The position numbers and the translations under genes were made by a program. Of a DNA stretch of 64,000 bases, positions 49,889 through 57,787 are shown piece after piece. Location: NCBI RefSeq assembly GCF_006716445.1, contig NZ_VFPA01000001.1, positions 558,001 to 622,000 of the forward strand. Reading direction: 5' to 3'. This DNA comes from Pseudonocardia kunmingensis. GTDB taxonomy: Bacteria > Actinomycetota > Actinomycetes > Mycobacteriales > Pseudonocardiaceae. The notes beneath the pieces are model-generated. The model did not search any database. It was given only the letters and a program-made list of their open reading frames with translations, and had not been told where the DNA came from. The stretch's first letter is position 1. The number at the start of each line of letters is the position of its first letter.

Positions 49889-50733
49889 CGGGCCGCCTCC
49901 CGCGCGTGGGCCTCGACCCGACCGGCGAGCGTCTGCGCGAGCCAGCCGGCCAGCGGCACCGGCACCTCGGCGGCGCGCGCTGCCTGCACCACCTCGGCCA
50001 GGTCCTTGCTCCAGGGGCGCGCGGCGACCGGCGTGCCGCTCTCGTCGTACGCGGCGGCCGTGCGGTCCCAGAACCCGAGGTTCCGGGCGATCCACGAGTC
50101 CCCGAGGCTGGTCTCCAGGGCCGTGAGCAGCGCGTCGGTCGCGACGCCGTGCGCGGCGGCGAAGTCGATCGCCTCGTACACGCCCGCGAGGTTCGCGAAC
50201 ATCGTCAGCTGGTTCGCCAGCTTCGCCGCCGCCCCGGCGCCGACCGGGCCGACGTGCAGGACCGGGTCGCCGACGGCGTCCAGCAGCGGGCGCACCCGCT
50301 CCAGCACGGCCGGTTCGGCACCCACCATCACGGTCAACGTGCCCTTCTCGGCACGCTCGGCACCCCCGCTCACGGGGGCGTCGATCAGGTCGACCCCGTG
50401 CGCGGCCGCCACCTCGGCCAGCCGCGTCGCGGTCTGCGGCAGCACGGTGCTGTGCACGACCACGGCGCGGCCGGGGCGGTCCAGGGCGAGGTAGCCCTGC
50501 AGCACCTCCTCGACCGCGGCGTCGTCGGGAACGGCGAGCACCAGCACGTCGCGGTCGGCGAGTGCGGCCACGTCCGGCACCGCGGTCGCGCCGAGCGCGA
50601 CGACCGGCTCGGCGCGTTCGGGGTGCGCGTCGAGGACGGCGAGGTCCCACCCCGCCCGCACGAGCGCGGTGGCGAGCGGGAGGCCGAGGTTCCCGAGGCC
50701 GACGAGGCCTACGGAGGTGAGCGGCGCTGCCAT
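49885..50733 (-). CDS. NAD(P)-dependent beta-hydroxyacid dehydrogenase (3-HIBADH/GarR-like)
   Basis: A 282-residue oxidoreductase. The Rossmann motif is VGLVGLGNLGLPLATALVRA (N terminus), the substrate loop is DAPVSGGAERAEKGTLTVMV (about 118-138), and catalytic Lys lies in GAAAKLANQLTMFAN (about 168). Relatives oxidise 3-hydroxyisobutyrate or reduce tartronate semialdehyde (GarR). Beside an RraA/HpcH-like aldolase and a sugar-type importer, a role in sugar-acid breakdown is likely: the aldolase would yield a keto or aldehyde acid for this enzyme. AGGAG precedes the ATG. Confidence 0.88.
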   Translation of the reverse strand: MAAPLTSVGLVGLGNLGLPLATALVRAGWDLAVLDAHPERAEPVVALGATAVPDVAALADRDVLVLAVPDDAAVEEVLQGYLALDRPGRAVVVHSTVLPQTATRLAEVAAAHGVDLIDAPVSGGAERAEKGTLTVMVGAEPAVLERVRPLLDAVGDPVLHVGPVGAGAAAKLANQLTMFANLAGVYEAIDFAAAHGVATDALLTALETSLGDSWIARNLGFWDRTAAAYDESGTPVAARPWSKDLAEVVQAARAAEVPVPLAGWLAQTLAGRVEAHAREAAR

Positions 50734-50758
50734 GCGTTGCTCCTGGGGACGGGCCGGC

Positions 50759-51544
50759 TCAGACGCCGGCGTAGTAGGCCTCGACGGCGTCGATGTCGAC
50801 GGTGCTGTCGGCGGGCAGGCCCAGTGCGGCGTAGTGCTTGCGCCGGGCGGCCATGTCGGCGAGCAGGATCGCGCGGGCGTGCGTCGCGACCTCGTGCGCG
50901 ACCTCGACGGGCACGACGATGCAGCCGTCGCCGTCGGCGCCGACGATGTCGCCGGGGCGGACCTGCACCCCGCCGCACGCGATCGTCGTCTGCACCTCCA
51001 CCACCTCGATGCGACCGGGGATGATCGTGCGGCCGCGGTGGCGCACGCAGACCGGCGTGCGCTGGCGGATCACCTCGTCGGTGTCGCGGCAGTACCCGTC
51101 GGTGATGACGCCGTTGGCGCCCTTGACGATCGCGCCCATCGTGTTCTCGGAGCCCCAGAACCCGACCTCGCGACCGCCGCCGGAGTCGGTGACGACGACG
51201 TGACCCGGCTCGAGCCCGTCGGGCAGGCGCTTGTGGCCGTACTTCCCGAACCAGATGCCGTGCGCGCCGACGATCTCCTCGGTGGTGTCGAGCTTCCACA
51301 TCGGCTTGTTGGCCGGCACGCAGCGCAGCGTGGCCGCGGGCCCCCAGAACCGCATCCCCTCCCACAGCGGGCGGATCTCCGGCGACATCAGCGTGAGGTC
51401 GAAGTAGCCGATGCCGTCGAGGGCGTCGGCCACGTCGGCCACGCGGAGGTGCTGGTAGAGCGACCCGAGGTTCTCGGGGTCGGCCTTCGCGGGGCCGGCC
51501 GTCTCGGAGCCGGTGGGAGCGGACTGGTCGTGCGCGGTCGTCAT
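50759..51544 (-). CDS. RraA-like aldolase/decarboxylase
   Basis: A 261-residue member of the RraA/HMG aldolase family. The active-site stretch GANGVITDGYCRDTDEVI (about 140-157) has the family's DG..RD residues for metal and pyruvate-enolate binding; GSENTMGAIVKGA and AGVQVRPGDIVGADGDG-type segments follow. The N terminus has a 20-residue extension. These enzymes cleave 4-hydroxy-4-methyl-2-oxoglutarate or related oxo-acids, or decarboxylate oxaloacetate. It is the first gene of the leftward catabolic operon; upstream lie a TTGACT hexamer and a FadR-like operator. Confidence 0.87.
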   Translation of the reverse strand: MTTAHDQSAPTGSETAGPAKADPENLGSLYQHLRVADVADALDGIGYFDLTLMSPEIRPLWEGMRFWGPAATLRCVPANKPMWKLDTTEEIVGAHGIWFGKYGHKRLPDGLEPGHVVVTDSGGGREVGFWGSENTMGAIVKGANGVITDGYCRDTDEVIRQRTPVCVRHRGRTIIPGRIEVVEVQTTIACGGVQVRPGDIVGADGDGCIVVPVEVAHEVATHARAILLADMAARRKHYAALGLPADSTVDIDAVEAYYAGV

Positions 51545-51603
51545 CGGGCGCCTTTCGCGTTGTCCTCCGGCAGCCGGGCCTGCGCCCCGCTGCGAGTCGG
51601 CTA

Positions 51604-51620
51604 TTGTCTACAACAGTCAA
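51604..51620. promoter_or_regulatory. Candidate FCD-GntR operator at catabolic operon promoter
   Basis: TTGTCTACAA (51604-51613) has perfect TTGT/ACAA arms with a two-base centre, close to the TNGTNNNACNA pattern of FadR-subfamily regulators. Directly beside it, TTGACT on the minus strand (51620-51615) fits a -35 element for the RraA-like gene. The FCD-type GntR encoded 1.5 kb to the right is the natural candidate ligand. Confidence 0.5.
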
Positions 51621-51671
51621 AAGACGGGCGCAAGGATCGGAGGTGGCGCGATGTCGCGGTCGGCGGTGCGC

Positions 51672-52889
51672 TCACGCCTCCAGCGCGGCGTAGACCGAGG
51701 TCCAGAAGTCGAGCCAGACGGGGTTGGCGGTCGGGAACTCGAGGCGCTGGGTCAGCAGGATCCCCACCAGGCCCTCGGCGGGGTCGGTGTACCACGAGGT
51801 ACCCATCCCGCCGTCCCAGCCGTAGCGTCCCGGCGTGCGCCACAGGTCGTCGCCGCGCAGGCCGACGCCGACGCCGAAGCCCCAGCCGTCGACGCCGCCG
51901 AACGACTCCTGGCACTGCTGCGGGGTGAGCCGGTTCGACGTCATCAGCGCGACCGCGCGGCGCGACAGGAGGCGTTGCCCGCCGTAGGTCCCCCCGTCGC
52001 GCAGCATCCGCGCGAACGCCAGGTAGTCACCGGCCGTCGAGACCAGGCCGCCCGCGCCCTCGGGGAAGGCGGGCTCGCGCGACCAGGCACCGCCCTCGCG
52101 CGGGTCGTAGGGCGCCAGGGCGCCGTCCTCGCCGACGCCGTACGCGGCCGTGAACCGGTCGAGGTCCGCCGCAGGCACGGTGAAGCCGGTGTCGCGCATC
52201 CCGAGCGGCTCGAAGATCCGCTCCCGGAGGAACTCGGCGAAGGGCCGCCCGGAGGCGCGTTCGACGAGGATGCTCTGGACGTAGGACCCGATGTTGTAGC
52301 TCCAGCGCCGGCCCGGGTGGTCCAGCAACGGCAGCGTCGCCACCCGCGCGAGCCACTCGTCCGGGGTGTGCGGGAGGTCCGGGCGCGGCGGGCCGAAGCC
52401 GGAGACGCCCAGCTCCTGGGCCGCGGCGAAGAACGGGTGGCCGAACGCCTCCGCCGTGAGGATCATCCCGAGCCCGAGGCGGAAGTCGAGCGCGTCGCGC
52501 ACGGTGATCGGCCGCTCCGCGGGCACCGTGTCGTCCAGCGGCGCGTCCGGGGAGCGCAGCACGCGGCGGTCCGCGAGCTCGGGCAGGAGCCGGTCGACCG
52601 GCTCGTCCAGCCGCAGCAGGCACTCCTCGACGAGCATCAGCACGGCGGCCGCGGTGATCGGCTTGGTCATCGAGCTGATCCGGAAGATCGTGTCGGCCCG
52701 CACCGGGACCGTGCCGCCGAGCTCGGCCGTCCCGATCGCGTCCACGTGCGTCTCGCCGTGCCGGTCCACCAGCGTGACCAGGCCGGGTACCCGCCCCGCC
52801 TCGACGTGCCCGGCCAGCACGCGGTGCAGCCGCTCGAGGCCGGGCCCGCAGAAGCCGTTCGTGGAGGTCGTCGTGGGGGAGGTCGTCAT
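51672..52889 (-). CDS. Serine hydrolase, beta-lactamase/esterase (class C-like) family
   Basis: A 405-residue penicillin-binding-protein-fold hydrolase. The catalytic SxxK is Ser73-Met-Thr-Lys76 in RISSMTKPITAAAVLML, and the YxN-like motif is WSYNIGSYVQSILV. There is no signal peptide, which argues for a cytoplasmic esterase or lactonase (EstB-like) rather than cell-wall peptidase. In this setting it might open a lactone or ester in the same pathway. It is transcribed leftward, apart from the RraA operon, and divergent from the GntR gene. Confidence 0.9.
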   Translation of the reverse strand: MTTSPTTTSTNGFCGPGLERLHRVLAGHVEAGRVPGLVTLVDRHGETHVDAIGTAELGGTVPVRADTIFRISSMTKPITAAAVLMLVEECLLRLDEPVDRLLPELADRRVLRSPDAPLDDTVPAERPITVRDALDFRLGLGMILTAEAFGHPFFAAAQELGVSGFGPPRPDLPHTPDEWLARVATLPLLDHPGRRWSYNIGSYVQSILVERASGRPFAEFLRERIFEPLGMRDTGFTVPAADLDRFTAAYGVGEDGALAPYDPREGGAWSREPAFPEGAGGLVSTAGDYLAFARMLRDGGTYGGQRLLSRRAVALMTSNRLTPQQCQESFGGVDGWGFGVGVGLRGDDLWRTPGRYGWDGGMGTSWYTDPAEGLVGILLTQRLEFPTANPVWLDFWTSVYAALEA

Positions 52890-53054
52890 GTGCAGTGCTC
52901 CGTTCCGTGATCCGGGCGTCGGGAGTCGCCCCGGGAATCGCCATCGAGGCAGACCCGGCGGGCGCGCACAACTCATCGGCGCGGCGACCGGCTCGGCGCC
53001 GGGCGGCACGGCCGGGTGCGGGATGCTGAGGGCAGTCGGAACAGGGAGGGCGAC

Positions 53055-53753
53055 ATGACCAGCGTCGACGCCGCCGGGGCGAGGGGCACCCGGCCCGGCG
53101 AGCGGATCGACCCGCCCAGCCTGGTGTCGCTGGCCGCGGAGTCGATCCGCAAGATGATCCTCTCCGGCGCCTTCGCGCCGGGCGAGCGGCTCATCGAGGA
53201 GCGGCTCACCGAGCACCTGGGCATCAGCCGCCCTCCCCTGCGCGAGGCGCTGCGGCTGCTGCAGAACGACGGGCTCGTCGTCACCCGGCCGCGCTACGGC
53301 TCCACCGTGGCCACGCTCACCGACCAGGACGTCTTCGAGATCCTCACCCTCCGGACCGGCCTGGAGCGGATGGCCGTCGAGCTGGGCGTGCCCGTGCAGG
53401 ACCGCGATCGGCTCGCCGTCTGCCGCAAGGCGGTCGAGCGGATGGAGCGCGACGCGCGCGAGGAGGACCGCGGGTCGCTCGTCGAGGACGGCTACGCGTT
53501 CCACGCCTCGATCGTCGGGCTGGCCGGGCACCGGCGGCTCTCGGAGATCTACCGCTCGGTGCAGCAGCAGATGCTGCTGTGCATGTCGCGCAACCTCGAC
53601 ACCCGCGAGCGCTACCACGAGACGCTCGTGGAGCACGTGGCCCGCCACCGCTACCTGTACGAGCTCATCGAGGCCGGGGACCCCCGTGCCGTGCTGGACG
53701 AGCTGGCCGTGCACGGCGAGCGCAGCTTCGCCGAGCGCCGCGAGCCGGAGTGA
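53055..53753 (+). CDS. GntR-family regulator, FCD subfamily
   Basis: A 232-residue regulator. Winged helix: SLAAESIRKMILSGAFAPGE then LTEHLGISRPPLREALRLLQ (about 25-80). An FCD ligand domain follows (FEILTLRTGLERMAVELG, and the metal ligands in FHASIVGLAGHRRL and HRYLYELIEAGD). FCD regulators usually bind organic acids (gluconate, glucuronate, lactate). It likely represses the neighbouring acid-catabolism genes. AGGGAGGG lies 6 bases upstream of the ATG. A palindromic element follows 3 bases after its stop. Confidence 0.93.
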   Translation: MTSVDAAGARGTRPGERIDPPSLVSLAAESIRKMILSGAFAPGERLIEERLTEHLGISRPPLREALRLLQNDGLVVTRPRYGSTVATLTDQDVFEILTLRTGLERMAVELGVPVQDRDRLAVCRKAVERMERDAREEDRGSLVEDGYAFHASIVGLAGHRRLSEIYRSVQQQMLLCMSRNLDTRERYHETLVEHVARHRYLYELIEAGDPRAVLDELAVHGERSFAERREPE

Positions 53754-53756
53754 ACC

Positions 53757-53830
53757 CGCTCCCACACCGACTCCAGCGCTCGCACACCGACTGCAGTCGG
53801 TGTGCGAGCGCAGATGTCGGTGTGCGAGCG
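53757..53830. repeat. Nested palindromic element, copy 3
   Basis: The inner part is a perfect 34-bp palindrome (53777-53810) centred on CTGCAG. Outer arms are CGCTCCCACACCGACT (from 53757) and ATGTCGGTGTGCGAGCG (to 53830). Of the four copies it is the most regular. It lies between converging genes (GntR rightward, FAH leftward) and could terminate both. Confidence 0.92.
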
Positions 53831-53853
53831 GTCGGTCGGGGCCGGCGGCCGGC

Positions 53854-54777
53854 TCAGCCGAGGGGCACCGGGTCCGGGCCGGGCACGATCCGGCCCGTCA
53901 CCGCGCCGAGCTGCTCCACCTCCACCGTGACGACGTCCCCCGGCCGCAGCCACGGGTAGCGCTGCGAACCGTGCAGGCCGGAGAGCTCCAGCAGGCAGCC
54001 GGTGCCCACGGTGCCGCTGCCGATCACGTCGCCGGGGCGCAGCTGCGTGCCCCGGGAGGCGTAGGCGAGCATCTGGCCGAACGACCAGTGGATGTCGGCC
54101 CAGCTGCCGCCGCCGAGGTCGCGGCCGTTCACCGCCGCGCGCATCGCGAGGCGGTAGCCCTTCCCGCTGCGGTGGGGCTGGAGCTCGTCGGGCGTCACGA
54201 GGACGGGGCCGAGCGACGTGGCGCCGTCCTTGCCCTTGGCCGGGCCGAGCCCGATCGTCGACTCGCGGGCCTGGACGTCGCGGGCCGACCAGTCGCAGAA
54301 CACGGTGTAGCCGGCGATGTGCGACTCGGCCTCCTCCGGGGTGAGGTCGCTGCCCGCGCGGCCGACGACGGCGGCCACCTCCACCTCGTAGTCGAACGCC
54401 GCGCAGCCCGGTGAGATCGGGATCTCCGCGTCCGGGCCGCGGATCGCGGCGGGGTTGGTGAAGTAGAAGACCGGCTGCTCGAACCACACCGGCGGGACGT
54501 CCTCGCGCCCGAGCGCGCGCACGGCGTTGCGCAGGTGCTCCTCGAAGGACAGGAAGTCGCGCACCGACGGCGGCCGCGGCACCGGCGCGCACAGCGCCAC
54601 GTCGGCGAGGTCGACGACCTCCACCGGCGCCGCGAGGGCCCGGTCACCGGCGGCCGCCAGCCCGCCGTCCGACTCCAGGTGCGCGAGCAGGGACCCGTCG
54701 AGGCCGTGCACCCGGCCCTCGCGCAGCACTCCGGCGCGCTCGGCGCCGTCCGCGGCGCGGTAGGTGACCCAGCGCAT
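53854..54777 (-). CDS. Fumarylacetoacetate hydrolase-family protein
   Basis: A 307-residue FAH-fold metal enzyme. Divalent-metal ligands appear in FDYEVEVAAVVGRAG (Glu pair) and the catalytic region GYTVFCDWSARDVQARES. The C-terminal half has FGQMLAYASRGTQLRPGDVI and GSGTVGTGCLLEL. Members hydrolyse acylpyruvates, isomerise or hydrate ring-cleavage acids, or decarboxylate oxaloacetate. Its start overlaps the metallo-beta-lactamase gene stop (TGATG), so both act together, probably on the compound taken up by the MFS protein encoded upstream. Confidence 0.9.
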   Translation of the reverse strand: MRWVTYRAADGAERAGVLREGRVHGLDGSLLAHLESDGGLAAAGDRALAAPVEVVDLADVALCAPVPRPPSVRDFLSFEEHLRNAVRALGREDVPPVWFEQPVFYFTNPAAIRGPDAEIPISPGCAAFDYEVEVAAVVGRAGSDLTPEEAESHIAGYTVFCDWSARDVQARESTIGLGPAKGKDGATSLGPVLVTPDELQPHRSGKGYRLAMRAAVNGRDLGGGSWADIHWSFGQMLAYASRGTQLRPGDVIGSGTVGTGCLLELSGLHGSQRYPWLRPGDVVTVEVEQLGAVTGRIVPGPDPVPLG

Positions 54778-55700
54778 CAGGCGAAGCACCCGATCGGACC
54801 GCCGTGGAACGCGACCATGTCGGGCCACACCGAGTCGAGCGGGATCCGGGTGCCGCGCGGGTTCCCGTCGAGCTCGCTGTAGGCCCGGTGCAGGTTGCCG
54901 ACGAGCCGCTCGCTCTCCTGCCAGGAGGCGAACCGGTTGTCCGCCGCGGCCCGCGCGGCCTCCAGCGGCGGACGGCCCGCCCGGTGGTGCTCGCGCGCCA
55001 CGGCGTCGACGAACGCGGCGTAGTCGGTGAGGTCGTCGAGCAGCGCGGGGATCTCCGCGCCCCGGCACACCGGCCCGTGCCCGGGCACCATGATCTCGGG
55101 CTGCAGCTCCCGGATCCGGGTGAGCGCCCCCGGGTAGCCGGCGAGGCTGCCCTCCGCGAGGAACGGCTGGCCGCCCGCGAAGGCGAGGTCGCCGGCGAAC
55201 AGCACCCGGTCCTGCGGCAGCCACACCAGCACGTCGCTGCGGGTGTGGGCGGGCCCGACGTGGATCAGCTCGACCTGCCGGTCCCCCAGGTGCAGGGTCA
55301 TGCTCCCGGTGAAGGTGAGGTCCGGCGGCCGGACCTCCAGGTGCCCGTAGTCGGGCCCGGCCAGCACCCGGGCGGCGACCAGCCCGGCGGCCAGCACGTC
55401 CTCCCGGCAGTGCACGTGCCCGATGATCGGGGTGCCCGCCGGCATGAGCCAGTTGCCGAAGGTGTGGTCGCCGTGGTGGTGGGTGTTGACCAGGGCCAGT
55501 GGCGGCCCCGGGCAGACGCCCGCGGCGGCCGCGAGCAACGCCCGGTTGCGCGCCTCGGTGGACGTCATGTCCACCAGCAACGGCCCCGTCTCCCCGGCCA
55601 CCACGCCGGTGTTGTTGATCATCCAGCTGCCGTCCGGCTGGACGTAGGCGAAGACGCCGGCGGCGAGCTCGGTGAGCTCGGGCGGGGCGAGGGTCGTCAT
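54777..55700 (-). CDS. Metallo-beta-lactamase-fold hydrolase
   Basis: A 307-residue MBL-fold enzyme. Zinc motif HxHxDH at 74-79 (NTHHHGDHTFGN), later ligands in HVGPAHTRSDVLVWL, the bridging Asp in VLFAGDLAFAGGQP and the last His in MVPGHGPVC. No signal peptide is present. The architecture suits a lactonase, thioesterase or alkylsulfatase-like hydrolase. It sits between the MFS importer and the FAH-family enzyme on one leftward transcript, 25 bases downstream of the MFS stop. Confidence 0.9.
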   Translation of the reverse strand: MTTLAPPELTELAAGVFAYVQPDGSWMINNTGVVAGETGPLLVDMTSTEARNRALLAAAAGVCPGPPLALVNTHHHGDHTFGNWLMPAGTPIIGHVHCREDVLAAGLVAARVLAGPDYGHLEVRPPDLTFTGSMTLHLGDRQVELIHVGPAHTRSDVLVWLPQDRVLFAGDLAFAGGQPFLAEGSLAGYPGALTRIRELQPEIMVPGHGPVCRGAEIPALLDDLTDYAAFVDAVAREHHRAGRPPLEAARAAADNRFASWQESERLVGNLHRAYSELDGNPRGTRIPLDSVWPDMVAFHGGPIGCFA

Positions 55701-55725
55701 CGGGTCCTCTCAGGGTCGTGCCGGG

Positions 55726-56940
55726 TCAGGTCGTGGCGGGGCGGACGGCGGCGGGCACCTCGCGCGCCGCGGGGCGGTCGGTGCGGGGCAGCAGGAACGT
55801 CAGCAGCCCCGCCGCGGCGAAGAACGCCGCGCACACCAGCAGGCCGCCGGACAGGCCGGTGACCGTGGCCAGCGCGGCGAGCCCGAACGGCGCGAACGCC
55901 GAGACGCCGCGGCCGACGTTGAAGCAGAACCCGGCGCCGGTCGTGCGGATGCGGGTGGGGAACAGCTCGCCGATGTAGGAGCCGAACAGGCCGGTGAACG
56001 CGGCGAAGAAGGCGAACAGCGGCCCGAACCACAGCAGTGCCGTCTGGTTGCTGGTCAGGGCGTAGAGCGGGAGGGTCACGGCCACGCCGAGCAGCGAGAG
56101 GATGATCGCGGAGCGGCGGCCGATCCGGTCGGCGATCAGCCCGAAGACGTTGTAGCCGACGAACATGCCGAGGTTCAGCACCGTCATGAACACCGCCACC
56201 GTCGCCGTCGGGATGCCGCGCTCGGTGGCCAGGTAGGTCGGCAACCACGTCGAGCCGCCCCACCAGCCGGTGAGGGCGAGGCCGGCCACGAGCGTGGCGA
56301 TGATCGTACGGCGGCGCACCTGCGGCGCGAAGATCTCGGTGATCGACACCCGGCCACCGGGGTCCGCGGCCTTGGCATCCACCCATGCCTTCGACTCGGG
56401 GAAGAACGCGACCACGACCAGCAGCGGCAGCACGACCCCCGCACCGGCCACGAGGAACATCGTCCGCCAGTCCGGCAGGAACACCCCCGACAGCACCGCG
56501 GCGACGACCCCGCCGACCGGGAAGCTGCTCAGCACGAACGCCGCGGCCCGCCCGCGCGACTCGCTCGGCCACGTCTCCACGACGTAGGCCGACACCACGC
56601 CCCACACCCCGCCGAGGCCGAAGCCGGCGACGAACCGGAGCAGCAGGAACAGCTCGAAGCTCGGCACGACCGCGAGCGCCGCCGTGAACACCCCGAACGT
56701 CACGAGCGAGGCGATCAGCGCTGTCCGCCGGCCGAAGTTGTCCGACACGTAGCCGGCCAGCAGGCTGGACAACCCGATGCCGAGCAGCGTCGCGGTGGCG
56801 AGCAGGCCGGCCTCGGCCGCGCCGAGCTGCAGGTCCTCGCGGATCGCGGGCAGCGCCAGCGACAGCAGGATGATCTCCATTGCGTCGAACATGTAGGCGA
56901 GGAAGCTCCCGCCCAGCACCACCCACCGCGTGCGTCGCAT
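55726..56940 (-). CDS. MFS transporter, aromatic acid/sugar-acid importer type
   Basis: A 404-residue 12-helix transporter. The acidic helix-1 motif LAYMFDAMEIILLSLALPAI and loop motif AGYVSDNFGRRTALIASLV match the AAHS/MHS group importing aromatic and other organic acids by proton symport. Further marks are RFVAGFGLGGVWGVVSAYVV and the 8-9 loop FGLIADRIGRRSAIILSL. ATG 56940 has AAGGGGAG upstream; the longer frame would run through the operator. It is the first gene of the MFS-MBL-FAH operon and is divergent from a TetR gene, with twin operators between. Confidence 0.93.
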   Translation of the reverse strand: MRRTRWVVLGGSFLAYMFDAMEIILLSLALPAIREDLQLGAAEAGLLATATLLGIGLSSLLAGYVSDNFGRRTALIASLVTFGVFTAALAVVPSFELFLLLRFVAGFGLGGVWGVVSAYVVETWPSESRGRAAAFVLSSFPVGGVVAAVLSGVFLPDWRTMFLVAGAGVVLPLLVVVAFFPESKAWVDAKAADPGGRVSITEIFAPQVRRRTIIATLVAGLALTGWWGGSTWLPTYLATERGIPTATVAVFMTVLNLGMFVGYNVFGLIADRIGRRSAIILSLLGVAVTLPLYALTSNQTALLWFGPLFAFFAAFTGLFGSYIGELFPTRIRTTGAGFCFNVGRGVSAFAPFGLAALATVTGLSGGLLVCAAFFAAAGLLTFLLPRTDRPAAREVPAAVRPATT

Positions 56941-56970
56941 CGCGTCTCCCCTTCGAAACGGTCTCGGCGG

Positions 56971-57024
56971 ACTGTACGGACGTCCAGTCAGTGTGGTCAA
57001 GAGCCGACTGCACGCCCGTCCAGT
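56971..57024. promoter_or_regulatory. Twin TetR operators ACTGYACG-N2-CGTCCAGT
   Basis: Two 18-base sites, ACTGTACGGACGTCCAGT at 56971-56988 and ACTGCACGCCCGTCCAGT at 57007-57024, differ at three positions and are 36 bases apart centre to centre. They lie in the 95-base gap between the divergent MFS and tetR genes, the second ending 11 bases before the tetR start. Confidence 0.8.
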
Positions 57025-57035
57025 ACGGTGGCGAC

Positions 57036-57671
57036 ATGCAGGCCCCTGCCGGCGGCACCGTCGACGACACGGTCACCGATCCGCCCCTCGAGCGGCGCGA
57101 GCGCATCCTCGACGCCGCCGAGCGCGTGTTCGCCGAGGCCGGCTACCACGGCACGACGTTGCGGCAGATCGCCGCGGCGGCCGACGTCAAGCTCTCGCTG
57201 ATCGGCTACCACTTCGAGTCGAAGCTCGCGCTCTACACGGCCGTCTTCGCCCGCCGGCAGCACGTCAACGAGGAGCGGCTGCGGATGCTCGAGGCGATCG
57301 AGGACCTGGACGCACCCGACGCGCTCGATCGCATCGTCAGCGCCTTCATGGATCCGGTGATCGCGCTCGCCGAGCAGGGCACCGCGTACCGCAGGCTCGT
57401 GCTCCGCGAGGCCGCCGACCCCTCCAGCATGCAGCGCCCGGTCATCCGGGAACTGTTCGACCCGATGGCCCGGGAGTTCATCGCCGCGCTGCGCCGGGCC
57501 CTGCCCGGCAAACCGGCGGGGTTCTACGAGTGGAGCTACCTCTTCGCCGTCGGCGCCCTCACCCAGAGCGCCTTCGACGACCGCATCGGCAACCTCGCCA
57601 CCACTCCCCCGCCGGCGTCGAACGTCGAACTGCTCCGCTCGTTCATCACGGCGGGCTGGCGGCACGGCTGA
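57036..57671 (+). CDS. TetR-family regulator
   Basis: A 211-residue TetR protein. HTH: LERRERILDAAERVFAEAGY then LRQIAAAADVKLSLIGYHFE (about 20-65). The C-terminal ligand domain is of the CecR-like type (DPVIALAEQGTAYRRLVLRE, FYEWSYLFAVGALTQSAF). Twin operators just upstream indicate autoregulation and control of the divergent MFS-MBL-FAH operon. ATG 57036 is used since earlier in-frame codons would overlap the operators. A nested palindromic element follows 5 bases after the stop. Confidence 0.92.
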   Translation: MQAPAGGTVDDTVTDPPLERRERILDAAERVFAEAGYHGTTLRQIAAAADVKLSLIGYHFESKLALYTAVFARRQHVNEERLRMLEAIEDLDAPDALDRIVSAFMDPVIALAEQGTAYRRLVLREAADPSSMQRPVIRELFDPMAREFIAALRRALPGKPAGFYEWSYLFAVGALTQSAFDDRIGNLATTPPPASNVELLRSFITAGWRHG

Positions 57672-57676
57672 CACCT

Positions 57677-57748
57677 GCTCGCACACCGACATCCGCGCTC
57701 GCACACCGACTGCAGTCGGTGTGGCAGCACGGGAATTGGTGTGCGACC
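57677..57748. repeat. Nested palindromic element, copy 4
   Basis: The core 22-bp palindrome is at 57702-57723; outer arms are GCTCGCACACCGACATCC (57677) and GGAATTGGTGTGCGACC (to 57748). It lies between two rightward genes (tetR stop 57671, Gfo/Idh start 57788). Confidence 0.88.
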
Positions 57749-57787
57749 GCTCCGCGTAGGCTGGCAACCGCTTTCCGAAGGAGGACG

